Source of the DNA: Lancefieldella parvula
GTDB taxonomy: Bacteria; Actinomycetota; Coriobacteriia; Coriobacteriales; Atopobiaceae
Direction of reading: 5' to 3'
Assembly (NCBI GenBank): GCA_023300185.1
Contig: CP097092.1
Location: 310,001-374,000 of the forward strand
Length of the DNA: 64,000 nt
Every line of letters begins with the position of its first letter. The stretch's first letter is position 1. This document shows, in pieces, positions 27,527 to 36,323 of this stretch. The translations under genes and the position numbers were made by a program. The notes below the pieces were generated by a model. That model worked only from the letters and a program-made list of their open reading frames with translations, did not search any database and had not been told where the DNA came from.

Positions 27527-27550
27527 ATATCACGTTATCGTGATATACTT
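27527..27550. promoter_or_regulatory. DUF4160 promoter/operator palindrome, second copy
   Basis: ATATCACG (27527-27534) and CGTGATAT (27539-27546) flank TTAT. TATACT (27544-27549) is the -10 box. The core and the following CTTAT are identical to the copy at 16111-16133. Confidence 0.65.
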
Positions 27551-27569
27551 ATCAAAAGAAAAGATACAT

Positions 27570-27803
27570 ATGCCTACACTTGCACGGTTTTACGGGATAG
27601 TTATACGCATGTATTTCTTGGGCTAAGAACATAATCCGCCGCATATACATGCAATTTACGGTGAGGATACTGCAGCCTTTGATATTAATTCGGGCGAGGA
27701 GATTGATGGGAGTCTGCCGCTTCGTGCTGCTGGTATGGTGCGCGAATGGATAGAGATTCACCAAACTGAGCTTCTTGATATGTGGGAGACGCAGGAATCT
27801 TAA
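27570..27803 (+). pseudogene. DUF4160 gene with a premature stop
   Basis: The 77-codon frame reads MPTLARFYGIVIRMYFLG, then TAA (27624-27626), then EHNPPHIHAIYGEDTAAFDI, then IDGSLPLRAAGMVREW and ETQES. The HNPPHxHA motif is diagnostic of DUF4160. A single in-frame stop at codon 19 interrupts it. No DUF2442 partner follows, unlike the locus at 16266. Either this is a dead copy or the product restarts downstream, which I consider unlikely. Confidence 0.78.
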
Positions 27804-27885
27804 ACGATAGTAAAGGTCTGCGGGCACCAGGTACCTCGCTCCCAGGTTACTGGGCAGGAAGTTTTAAAAAGAGGGTACTATCCCC

Positions 27886-28530
27886 TGTCAAGTTGACACT
27901 TATAAAAACGAAAACACAATTTTTCTTATCCGACCAGATCGTGGTAATATTCCGCCACGGTTTGGTCATTTCTTTTAGCGGAAATGAACTGATTCGTGAA
28001 GTACATTATTCCAGCACGAACCTGTTCCTGTAACTCTGCTAGAGTTTCCGCCTTTGGACGGTGCTCGAGCCAGATGCTTTTAAAATCTGCTCACCAGTGT
28101 TCCATTACGGCGTTATCCGCTGGTGTCCCAGGCGCCGATAGACTATGCCTTACCTTCTCCTGACGGAGAGCTCCGTTGTAATTGGTGGACGTATATGCCG
28201 CTCCACGATTCGTATGGATCATTTCTGGAGTAGTTCCACTAGCCTTAGCTGCTTGGTTGAAGACTTTGATTGCGGCTTCACTGGTCTCCGTTGGTGAGAT
28301 TAACCATGCTGCTGACCTTTGTCCATATAGATCTAAGATGGCGTGTAGACGAACCATCTTATCGTATCCAACACTATCTTGATGCCGTTTTTCGATTCGC
28401 TTGATCTCCTCCAGTACTTCCCGTTCCCGCTGTTCGCGTAGCGATAATCTACGATTTAACCATTTGTAATACGCTTGCCGACTGATTCCCGCAGCTCGAG
28501 CCGTTTCACTAACTGTGTACTCGCCACTGC
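27886..28530 (-). mobile_element. IS3-family (IS150-like) element remnant
   Basis: Minus-strand OrfB fragments are joined by an internal deletion. YTVSETARAAGISRQAYYKW and an RREREVLEEIKRIEKRH-like helix lead to GYDKM. The central part is then missing and RLHAILDLYGQRSAAWLISP resumes the integrase core, ending DNAVMEHW, a TGA in place of Trp, then ADFKSIWLEHRPKAETLAEL. The stop and the deletion make it inactive. The terminal sequence near 27889 (TGTCAAGTTGACACTTATAA) may be its end. Confidence 0.75.
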
Positions 28531-28549
28531 TGGTCCACGGTACTTAAAC

Positions 28550-28622
28550 ATGACCGTTTACCACGGGATTGAAAAAGATGACAATTTAGAAGAAGCCGGT
28601 ATGCTTAAGCTTGTGAAATGAT
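28550..28622 (+). pseudogene. C-terminal scrap of an unknown gene between two IS remnants
   Basis: ATG at about 28551 opens MTVYHGIEKDDNLEEAGMLK and stops after 23 codons. It reads like the tail of a larger protein trapped between IS3-type remnants, but I cannot name the family. Confidence 0.3.
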
Positions 28623-28635
28623 AAATTCGCGGAAT

Positions 28636-29268
28636 TTAATTTACACCAACATTTTGGACTTGCCCTGGATTGAACTGCTCGTCTAAAATATTTATTAGCT
28701 GTTTATCAAACTTAGAATTGCGAGTGGTAGTCGTCCAAGGGGTTAGATAAACGGCGTGAATGCCAAGTTCACGCATATACTTACCAACAGTTCGTTCAGC
28801 GATCTTATATCCTTTTGAGCGAAGTTCTTGGGTGATTTTGCCGGCACCGTAAATACAAAGGCTTTTGATCCAAATTGCTTTAATTTCACCTTGAATAAAC
28901 TTCTTCCGAAGCTTTCGCGGTGATTGGTGATTATGACGATTTTCTCGTTGATAGTAACCACTTCTTGAGATTCCAACATAATCACACATACTATTGATGG
29001 AAGGGTGGGATTCTAAAGCGTGCTGAACGTCCATTTCTTGGTATACCTTTTCGGTAGTTACTTGCTCAGAATCCCGATTGATTTTTTTAATACTTCGATC
29101 GCTCCTTCAGCGTCACGAAGTTGACGCTTTAGTCGTGCAATCTCCTTGTCCTTATCGCTGGCAAAATTACCAGAGCCACGGCCAAACTCCCCAGTCTCAG
29201 TAACTACTTTCTTAATTATGCTAAATCAGAGTCTCTATTTAACTTGTACACTTTTTATTCTAGGCCCA
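28636..29268 (-). mobile_element. IS3-family element remnant, Lactobacillus-like (orfA-orfB with A7 slip site)
   Basis: OrfA remains from about 29225 (VVTETGEFGRGSGNFASDKD, KEIARLKRQLRDAEGAIEVL) to its stop at 29058. Seven A on the minus strand (29082-29088) allow the classical -1 frameshift into OrfB: MDVQHALESHPSINSMCDYV, GISRSGYYQR, ending FNPGQVQNVGVN at 28636. OrfB is therefore cut before the DDE integrase core. The 5' part of OrfA is also missing, although a terminal-repeat-like sequence survives at 29245-29268. Protein wording is typical of Lactobacillaceae elements. Confidence 0.75.
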
Positions 29269-29271
29269 TAC

Positions 29272-29315
29272 AAAAAACTGACTTACTCAAGTTATGAGAT
29301 AAGTCAGTTTTTTTA
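29272..29315 (-). terminator. Terminator of the flavin oxidoreductase gene
   Basis: CTGACTTA (29278-29285) pairs with TAAGTCAG (29300-29307), extended by CTC/GAG. A-rich and T-rich flanks on both sides allow it to work in either direction. Confidence 0.82.
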
Positions 29316-29319
29316 GTTT

Positions 29320-30651
29320 TTAGAATTTGAATAAGTCATTAAGAGCCTCAGTCATAGTTGGGTGAGCGTAAATTTGGTCACGCAAGTCTTCAGCCTTTAA
29401 GTGGTGCTGCATTGCTAAAGTAATGACATTGATAGTTTCGTAAGCTTCTTCAGCGTAAATAGTAGCACCTAAGATTTCGTGGGTTTCTGGGTCAATCAAA
29501 GCCTTGTATGAGCCTCTTGGGTTGCCGATGACTTGGGCCTTTGGCACACCAGCTGCAGGCATTGTTAAGACCTTGTAAGCTTTACCTTGGGCCTTTAACT
29601 CGCTTTCAGTTAGTCCAGCTGAAGAAATTGCTGGCTTAATGAAGATTGAGTTAGCAAAAACTGGACGATTCTTCTTAGTTCTAGTCTTGTCACCAAAGAG
29701 TTGATTGTCCATAATCCGCCAGTCATCAAGCGAAATGTAGGTAAATTGCAAGCTACCGGCAACATCACCCATAGCGTAGATATTAGGAACACTGGTTTCA
29801 AGCTTATCGTTAACGACAATTTCGCCTCTTTGGCCAACTTCAAGACTGGTTTTTTCTAGGTGAAGGGCAGCAGTGGCTGGGTGGCGGCCAACTGACACAA
29901 GCATCACGTCTGCTTGCAAGTCCTTAACACCATCTTCGGTTTCAACAGTTAAGTTAAGACCAGCTTCAGTTTCTTCAACCTTGATCAAAGAAGACTTAAG
30001 CATGAAGGTAACGCCATCTGCTTCCATATCAGCCTTAGCTGCCTGAGCAATTTCTGGTTCAAACCGGCCCAAGATACTTGGCATTGGTTCAATTACAGTT
30101 ACTTTACTGCCAAAGCCAGCGTACATTGAAGCAAATTCAAGTCCGATTGGTCCACCACCTAAAATAACCAGATTCTTAGCAAGTTCTTTTTTAGCAAGCA
30201 TTTCAGTTGAAGTAAATATCTTATCGTCAATCTTTAGGCCATCAATATTTGGTACATTACTTTCGGCACCAGTATTAATGAAAAGACGGTCGAATGTTAA
30301 TTCTTCTGTACCTGATTCATCAGTTACCTTGATTATCTTATCATCAATAAATTCAGCACTTGCATCAAGCACAGTTGCCAAGTCTTGGTCTGCTATCTTG
30401 TGGTAGTTCTTGTTGCGTAGTTTTGCTGTCATAGCTTCCTTAGTTTCGAAAGCTTCTTCATACTTAACTCCTCTTTGAGAGTTAATCACCAAGTTCTTAG
30501 TTGGCAAACATGCGATGTTGATACACGTTCCGCCGTACATCATTGGATCTTTTTCAATCAAAAGCACTTCTTCGCCGTGACTTGTCAGGCTCCCTGCCAA
30601 AGTCTTACCAGCTTTGCCAAAGCCAATAATAATATTCTTAAAATGTCTCAT
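29320..30651 (-). CDS. FAD-dependent pyridine nucleotide-disulfide oxidoreductase, RclA-like
   Basis: The protein has 443 residues. The FAD-binding GFGKAGKTLAG (10-20) is followed by a redox-active CxxxxC (C43 and C48 in GGTCINIACLPTK). The NAD(P)H Rossmann motif ILGGGPIGLEFAS lies near 163-175, the second FAD motif is NIYAMGDVAG, and the dimer-interface HPTMTEAL lies at the end. This is the plan of mercuric/RclA-type reductases that counter oxidants such as hypochlorous acid in relatives. The start has AGGAGTC upstream. Codon use and wording are Lactobacillus-like, and IS3 remnants of the same flavour adjoin it. Horizontal transfer from a Lactobacillaceae donor is likely. The gene is intact and has its own terminator. 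Confidence 0.9.
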   Translation of the reverse strand: MRHFKNIIIGFGKAGKTLAGSLTSHGEEVLLIEKDPMMYGGTCINIACLPTKNLVINSQRGVKYEEAFETKEAMTAKLRNKNYHKIADQDLATVLDASAEFIDDKIIKVTDESGTEELTFDRLFINTGAESNVPNIDGLKIDDKIFTSTEMLAKKELAKNLVILGGGPIGLEFASMYAGFGSKVTVIEPMPSILGRFEPEIAQAAKADMEADGVTFMLKSSLIKVEETEAGLNLTVETEDGVKDLQADVMLVSVGRHPATAALHLEKTSLEVGQRGEIVVNDKLETSVPNIYAMGDVAGSLQFTYISLDDWRIMDNQLFGDKTRTKKNRPVFANSIFIKPAISSAGLTESELKAQGKAYKVLTMPAAGVPKAQVIGNPRGSYKALIDPETHEILGATIYAEEAYETINVITLAMQHHLKAEDLRDQIYAHPTMTEALNDLFKF

Positions 30652-30980
30652 ACTTAGACTCCTAATCCAAATTATCGCTACTTATTTTTTTGTCAGTAAC
30701 ATATTTTTTTACAAAATATCACGATAGATGTCAGCTGTCTACGATTTTGCTTATAGCTATAATAAGTTCAATTGAATTGCCGGGGCCTTTGGCAAGCACT
30801 GGCAAGAGAAGGGATTAGGTGCATGAACAACTAGCGATACTCATAAAACCCGAATTCACGTAACGTCGCTGACGACACTACCGCGGGTGTAGTATTGCTT
30901 AATCATGTCTTAATTCACCGCCATTTACCTGTGCATAATTGCATGCTACTCCGCGTGGTCTTCGGCAGAACCGAGGTATC
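30652..30980. other. Intergenic region between the oxidoreductase and the ABC-F gene
   Basis: The stretch carries the minus-strand promoter of the oxidoreductase (AT-rich to about 30750) and the probable right border of the transferred segment. No gene was seen. A GC-rich inverted stretch near 30870-30890 may be a leader structure of the ABC-F gene. Confidence 0.35.
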
Positions 30981-32468
30981 ATGCAGCTTAATCTTTCAAA
31001 TATTGAATATACCTATCCATCAGCGGTAGAGCCCACTTTACATGATGTGACTATTACACTCCCACAGGGATGGACCGGCTTTGTTGGTAATAACGGATCT
31101 GGTAAAACAACCCTCGCACGTATCGTATGTGGTCTATTGCAACCTGATAGGGGAGTTGTAAGCCCATCGTTTTTCTCGGCATATTGTGCTCAAAATGCAA
31201 CGGAGGCCCCAGCTACTCTTTTTGATTTTGCGGTTGCCTATGATGATGTGGCAATTGAGCTGAGGCGAGAGCTTTTGTTAGAAGAAGATTGGCCTTGGCG
31301 TTTTGAAACGCTTTCGTGTGGCCAACAGAAGCGACTCCAGGTAGCGTGTGCTTTATGGGCTTCACCTGACGTTCTGGTGGTAGATGAGCCTACTAATCAT
31401 GTAGATGCATCAACAAGGTGTGCGCTTTTTGCGGCTTTGTCGCAGTTTAAGGGTATTGGTGTGCTTATTTCACATGATAGGGAATTGTTGGATAAACTCT
31501 GTACTCAATGTTTATTTGTAGCTAACGGCACGGCAAATATGAGGACCGGCGGTTATTCTCAGGCGTCATCGCAGGTAGAGCTTGAACGCTCTAGCGTATT
31601 GCACGCAAAGGAAGCGGCGCAAAAAGAGAAGGCTCGCATAGAGCGAGAAACCCAACGGCGCAGAGAAGAGGCTTCTAGAGTTCAGGCGCGCAAAAGTGGA
31701 AGGACTATTGACAAGCATGACAGTGATGCGCGTGCAAAAAAGCGGGGCTATATAGTTTCAGGTCAAGACGGTAAAGCTGGGAAGCTTGCTGCTCGCATGT
31801 TGGATAGACTTGAAAAGGCAACGGGTAAAGCCACAGGTATTAAGGTTGAGAAACAATATGATTCCAATATCTGGTTGGATAGTGAGGCAAGTAAGAGAAA
31901 AGTTCTGTTGAGGATGGAACCTAATAACATTCTCATGGGAGAAAGTTGCCTACAAACCCCACCGCTGTTTATTGGCAACACAGATCATATTGGTGTTGTC
32001 GGCGATAACGGCTGTGGTAAAACAACACTGGTAAAGAAAATTATTTCAAGTATTTCTGACGATGTGCGAATGTTATATATTCCTCAGGAGCCAACTGAAC
32101 TGCAAAAAACAGAGACAGTAAGAAAAATCAAAGGGTTATCAAACTCCCAACGCGGAAGAGTGTTGTCTATTGTAGCGCAACTCAATTCAGATCCTGATTA
32201 TGTTCTTGCAGGTGAGTCCACCAGTCCAGGTGAAATGAGAAAGCTTATGCTTGCGCTGGGAATGCTCGAATCACCAGAGCTTATCGTAGTGGACGAGCCA
32301 ACTAACTATTTAGACCTTGGTTCAACCGTAGCGCTTGAACGTTTACTGTCTGAATATCCAGGAGCTTTGTTGTTGGTCTCACATGATCTCTCGCTGGTTG
32401 ATTCCGCTACATCGATAAAATGGAGCATTCAGCGATCAAATGATAACTTTGAGCTTGTGGTGCAATAG
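30981..32468 (+). CDS. ABC-F family ATPase
   Basis: About 495 residues, two ATPase domains and no membrane domain. Domain 1 has GNNGSGKTT, signature LSCGQQKR and Walker B VLVVDEPTNHVD. A charged linker (KEKARIERETQRRREEASR, about 200-250) is the tRNA-contacting arm region. Domain 2 has GDNGCGKTT, a signature altered to TSPGEMRK, and LIVVDEPTNYLD. The ribosome-acting translation factor/antibiotic-resistance class is the expected group, but specific resistance cannot be assigned. ATG 30981 is chosen because GAGG lies seven bases upstream and the following residues match the usual N-terminus. The in-frame ATG at 30939 has no ribosome binding site. Confidence 0.88.
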   Translation: MQLNLSNIEYTYPSAVEPTLHDVTITLPQGWTGFVGNNGSGKTTLARIVCGLLQPDRGVVSPSFFSAYCAQNATEAPATLFDFAVAYDDVAIELRRELLLEEDWPWRFETLSCGQQKRLQVACALWASPDVLVVDEPTNHVDASTRCALFAALSQFKGIGVLISHDRELLDKLCTQCLFVANGTANMRTGGYSQASSQVELERSSVLHAKEAAQKEKARIERETQRRREEASRVQARKSGRTIDKHDSDARAKKRGYIVSGQDGKAGKLAARMLDRLEKATGKATGIKVEKQYDSNIWLDSEASKRKVLLRMEPNNILMGESCLQTPPLFIGNTDHIGVVGDNGCGKTTLVKKIISSISDDVRMLYIPQEPTELQKTETVRKIKGLSNSQRGRVLSIVAQLNSDPDYVLAGESTSPGEMRKLMLALGMLESPELIVVDEPTNYLDLGSTVALERLLSEYPGALLLVSHDLSLVDSATSIKWSIQRSNDNFELVVQ

Positions 32469-32670
32469 GGGCGAGAAACACATTGGACAGTTACGAGGGT
32501 CACGCACTTGTATTTTAAGGAGTAAACCAACACAGGCCGTTACTTTTATACCGCTCGCCGTAGTTGTTTAAGCAAACTAACTTCTGCTGAAAAATTTTAT
32601 ATAAACTAAAAGGTCAAACTGATTTCTTCTGGGATTTCTCGTGTTTTAAGCATGGACTTCGGAGGGACCT

Positions 32671-34233
32671 ATGCTTCACTTCAACCACAGTTCAAAGCAA
32701 GAAGCTAACGAGGGAAATGCAAGTGCTACGGGTGCTGCAGGCACGGGCGCTGCTGGCGCGAGTTCCGCTGGCGCTGTGGATGCTGCTGGTGCGGGTGCCG
32801 GAATCCCTAACATTCCCACGCCACCCGAAGGATATCAGCAGGCAGCCTTTGCCTCTACGCTACCAACAATTGCTGATCAGACGGCTAACTTAGGCTCCCA
32901 GATTGGTGTCATTTATCCAGGTGAGAGCGAAGAAGACGCTGAAGCTCGTGAGGCATATGAAAGTCTTGCGCGTCACCGTAAAGCTCGTCGTAAAAAGAAG
33001 CTTATTAAGGCAGGAATAGCCGCCGGAGTCTTTGTTCTTCTCGTCACATTGTTCATTTTGCCTATGTGCCAAGGCGGCCAGAACCAGAACACCACCGTGA
33101 TGCCAAGCACTACGTTTGTCACGCGCGGCGAGTTCAGCGATTCTGTTTCCGCGTCTGGATCCATCAAGCCCGTGTCGTCAACAGTGGTAACTCCCGAGGT
33201 AGATGGCATTATTCAGGACGTTCAGGTTTCCGAGGGCACATACGTCCATAAAGGCGACAAGCTCTTTACCATCAAGAACGACGAGTTAGACAAAGCTGTG
33301 CGCAAGGCTGCCCAACAGGTAAAAGCTGCTGAGAACGAGGTCAGCAAGGCTCGCTCAGCCCTAGCGTCCGCACGCAACGGTGTCCCCGAGGCGGGCGAGG
33401 ACGGACAAGAAGCAAACGCAGCGTCCGTTGCTGCGGCTGTTGAAGCGGCGGAGGCAAATCTGGAGAGCGCCCAGATTGCGCTTGAGGAGGCACGATCTGC
33501 TTACAACGACGCAATTGCCCAGGCAGATAAGCGCGTAGTCACCGCACCGTGCGACGGAACGGTTATTGTGATGAACGCGGTGAACGGCGCTTCTGTTGGC
33601 TCGTCCGCGCCAGGTGCTGGCAACGCCGGTCCTCTGATTACTATCGCGGACCTTTCCCAGATGAAGGTGAACGTCCAGATCAATGAGGTAGACATTTCTC
33701 GCATCGCCGTTGACCAGAAGGCGCAGGTCAGCTTTACAGCTCTGCGAGACCTGTATTGCGATGCAGTGGTTACTCACGTTTCTGCTGTTTCGTCCAACGG
33801 TGCCGACGCAGGTGCAAGTTACGATAGTCCTGGTCGATCCATTGTTTCTTACACTGTTGACCTGCTTATTAGCAGTCCTGATGCCTCCATTAAGCCGGGC
33901 ATGACTGCCAACGTGGACATCATGATCCAGCACATGGATAACGTTCTGACCGTGCCTCTTGTTGCTGTCATGGACGACGGGGATGGCGCTTACGTCAACG
34001 TGGTCACTTCTCGTGACGAGAAGGGCTACCCGCAGGTAGAGCGCGTGCCAGTGACTGTAAAGGCGCAAAGTTCTACGACGGCCGTCATCGAGGGCGCCGG
34101 TATTGAGGATGGCACTGAGGTGATGATTGGCGGTGGCGCCGGCGGTCCATCTCAGGGCGCGGCTATGGACGCTCCAGCAGGCGCAACGTCTGGCTCATCG
34201 ACTGATGCAACAGGCTCCAAAGATTCCAAGTAG
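32671..34233 (+). CDS. Membrane-fusion/adaptor protein (MacA/HlyD-like) of an ABC exporter
   Basis: The protein has 520 residues. The first about 40 residues are a low-complexity Ala/Gly/Ser/Thr tract. A transmembrane helix lies near 110-130 (GIAAGVFVLLVTLFILP). A lipoyl/barrel-sandwich domain (GIIQDVQVSEGTYVHKGDKL) is followed by a coiled coil rich in Ala/Glu (about 210-285), then beta-barrel and membrane-proximal domains. The tail is again Gly/Ala/Ser/Thr-rich. GGAGGG before the ATG supports the start. It is followed after nine bases by the ATPase and then the permease, as in macAB/YknXYZ-type exporters of peptides or toxins. The substrate is unknown. Confidence 0.9.
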   Translation: MLHFNHSSKQEANEGNASATGAAGTGAAGASSAGAVDAAGAGAGIPNIPTPPEGYQQAAFASTLPTIADQTANLGSQIGVIYPGESEEDAEAREAYESLARHRKARRKKKLIKAGIAAGVFVLLVTLFILPMCQGGQNQNTTVMPSTTFVTRGEFSDSVSASGSIKPVSSTVVTPEVDGIIQDVQVSEGTYVHKGDKLFTIKNDELDKAVRKAAQQVKAAENEVSKARSALASARNGVPEAGEDGQEANAASVAAAVEAAEANLESAQIALEEARSAYNDAIAQADKRVVTAPCDGTVIVMNAVNGASVGSSAPGAGNAGPLITIADLSQMKVNVQINEVDISRIAVDQKAQVSFTALRDLYCDAVVTHVSAVSSNGADAGASYDSPGRSIVSYTVDLLISSPDASIKPGMTANVDIMIQHMDNVLTVPLVAVMDDGDGAYVNVVTSRDEKGYPQVERVPVTVKAQSSTTAVIEGAGIEDGTEVMIGGGAGGPSQGAAMDAPAGATSGSSTDATGSKDSK

Positions 34234-34242
34234 GCGACGCGT

Positions 34243-35037
34243 ATGTCCAAGGTAATTGAGGTACATAAGCTGCATCGCATTTACGAGACGGCCGCGGGTT
34301 TGACGCACGCTTTACGTGGCGTTTCGCTAACTGTGGAGAAGGGCGAGTTTCTCTGCATCATGGGTCCGTCTGGCTCAGGCAAATCTACTCTAATGAACAT
34401 TTTGGGCTGCTTGGATACGCCTACTTCTGGTTCGTACAAGCTCGAGGGTCTTGAGGTTGCAGATCTTTCCGACGACGACTTAGCGGAGATTCGCGCTACG
34501 CGTCTGGGCTTTGTCTTCCAGTCGTTTAACCTGTTACCGCGCACTACGGTGCTGCGAAACGTTATGTTGCCGCTCATCTACTCGGATATTCCCGCAAAAG
34601 AGCGAGAGTTGCGTGCTTGGAAAGCGCTGCGTTCTGTTGGCCTGCCCGAGGAGTACTACGAGCACAAGTCCAACGAGCTTTCCGGCGGTCAGGTGCAGCG
34701 TGTAGCTATTGCTCGTGCGCTGGTAAACGACCCGGCGGTCATTTTTGCTGATGAGCCAACAGGCAACCTGGACTCGGCTACCAGTGAGATGGTCCTCAAC
34801 ACGTTCAAGTCCATGCAGGAGCGCGGCAAAACAATCGTGCTGATTACACACGACCCCGAGACTGCCTTTTGGGCTGACCGCGTGGTACATATTCGTGACG
34901 GCCGCCTGCTCACAGACGAGCAGGAAAAGGAGTTTGTGAGGCAACATGCCGCACAGTCCGCGACGGGCGCACACCCCGTGACAGGCGCGCAGCCCGCACC
35001 TGGCGCACACGCTGCGACGGGAGGTGGCGCGCTATGA
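34243..35037 (+). CDS. MacB-type ABC exporter ATPase
   Basis: The protein has 264 residues with Walker A GPSGSGKST, Q-loop VFQSFNLLPRTT, signature ELSGGQVQR, Walker B VIFADEPTGNLD and H-loop LITHDPETA. This is the LolD/MacB-like ATPase pattern. The C-terminal about 30 residues form an Ala/Gly/His/Pro-rich repeat tail (TGAHPVTGAQPAPGAH) unlike typical family members. It overlaps the permease start as ATGA. Confidence 0.93.
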   Translation: MSKVIEVHKLHRIYETAAGLTHALRGVSLTVEKGEFLCIMGPSGSGKSTLMNILGCLDTPTSGSYKLEGLEVADLSDDDLAEIRATRLGFVFQSFNLLPRTTVLRNVMLPLIYSDIPAKERELRAWKALRSVGLPEEYYEHKSNELSGGQVQRVAIARALVNDPAVIFADEPTGNLDSATSEMVLNTFKSMQERGKTIVLITHDPETAFWADRVVHIRDGRLLTDEQEKEFVRQHAAQSATGAHPVTGAQPAPGAHAATGGGAL

Positions 35038-36242
35038 GGCTGATGGATCTGTTGCGAGAAACCCTATCTGCGCTCAACGCTAACCGTGGCCGCAGCCTGT
35101 TGACGGTGCTGGGCATTGTTATTGGCATCAGCGCAGTTATTGCTATGACGGCACTTATCGACGGCATCAAGTATTCGCTGGTCAGCTCGCTGGGCCTCAA
35201 TCAGTCGCGCATGGTTATGATCTACGCGTGGCCAGACCGCGAGGTCACGCAGCAGGACCTGGAGATGCTGCAGCTCAGCGTACCAGGGTATGAGCTTGTG
35301 ACCGGCATTGACTCCACCATGGCCCGCGTTAACTCGGCCGAGAAGCAGTTTGACGCGCGAATCATCGGCTGCACGCCCGACTACTTTACCGTTATGGGCC
35401 TCAAGGCGTCAGTGGGCTCGCTCTTCACAAAGTCCGACGTAGATGACACATCTAGAAACGTTCTTCTCGACAAATTGTCTGCCGAGAAACTCTTTGGCAG
35501 CGCAGACGCGTCCATTGGACAGGTTGTCCGCATCAATAACGACAGCTACACCATCGTTGGCGTGGTTGACAGTGGCCCAAACGGCGGCGGACAAGGCGAT
35601 ACGCTGCTGGCCTATATGCCATACTCCACGTATTCCGCGCGTCTGACGGGCACCAAAACCATCAGCCAAGTCTTTGGTTACGCTCGCGAAAACGTGGACA
35701 TGAAGGCGCTTGCGGATGAAACAAAGTCTTGGTTGCTGGACTGGTTTAACATTCCTTCTGCGCAGGCAGAAGACCGTGTGACAGTTATGACGCTCTCGTC
35801 CATCATTGAGCAGATGAACGCCACGCTTATGTCGTTCCAGGTGCTGGTTACCGCCACGGCGAGCATTTCGCTTCTGGTTGGCGGCATTGGCATCATGAAC
35901 ATGATGCTCACTAACGTGACGGAGCGCATTAGGGAGATTGGCCTGCGAAAGGCCCTGGGCGCTCGCGCGTCCGACATCACCAAGCAGTTCCTGTGCGAGT
36001 CCATTTTGATTTGCATTATGGGTGGCGTGATTGGCATTGCCCTGGGTTACGCCGGAGCATGGGGCCTGGCCGGCTCGTTTGGCAGCATGATACAGCTTGA
36101 AACTGGTATCACGCCCATCATCACGCCGAACATCGTGATGATTACCTCGGGAATCTGCATAGGCATCGGACTCATCTTTGGCTACTGGCCTGCTCGCCGT
36201 GCCTCAAAGCTCAATCCTGTGGAATCGCTCCGCTACCAGTAA
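35034..36242 (+). CDS. MacB/FtsX-type ABC exporter permease
   Basis: The protein has 402 residues. The N-terminal helix (RGRSLLTVLGIVIGISAVIA, about 20-40) is followed by a large extracellular MacB-PCD domain (about 50-260). Three C-terminal helices form the FtsX domain, with the family phrases GGIGIMNMMLTNVTERIREI and GLRKALGARASDI. It is the last gene of the three-gene exporter operon and ends with a terminator at 36276. Confidence 0.93.
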   Translation: MRLMDLLRETLSALNANRGRSLLTVLGIVIGISAVIAMTALIDGIKYSLVSSLGLNQSRMVMIYAWPDREVTQQDLEMLQLSVPGYELVTGIDSTMARVNSAEKQFDARIIGCTPDYFTVMGLKASVGSLFTKSDVDDTSRNVLLDKLSAEKLFGSADASIGQVVRINNDSYTIVGVVDSGPNGGGQGDTLLAYMPYSTYSARLTGTKTISQVFGYARENVDMKALADETKSWLLDWFNIPSAQAEDRVTVMTLSSIIEQMNATLMSFQVLVTATASISLLVGGIGIMNMMLTNVTERIREIGLRKALGARASDITKQFLCESILICIMGGVIGIALGYAGAWGLAGSFGSMIQLETGITPIITPNIVMITSGICIGIGLIFGYWPARRASKLNPVESLRYQ

Positions 36243-36275
36243 ATGGGGTACGCCCGAAACGGCTTGCTACAAGTA

Positions 36276-36303
36276 GGGTTTCTCGCCAAGCGAGAAACCC
36301 TTT
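36276..36303 (+). terminator. Terminator built from the GGCGAGAAA motif
   Basis: GGGTTTCTCGC (36276-36286) and GCGAGAAACCC (36290-36300) form a perfect 11-bp stem with a three-base loop, followed only by TTT. The arms contain the dispersed TTTCTCGCC word discussed in the findings. Confidence 0.65.
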
Positions 36304-36323
36304 GAGGTGCGGTAAATTACGGA

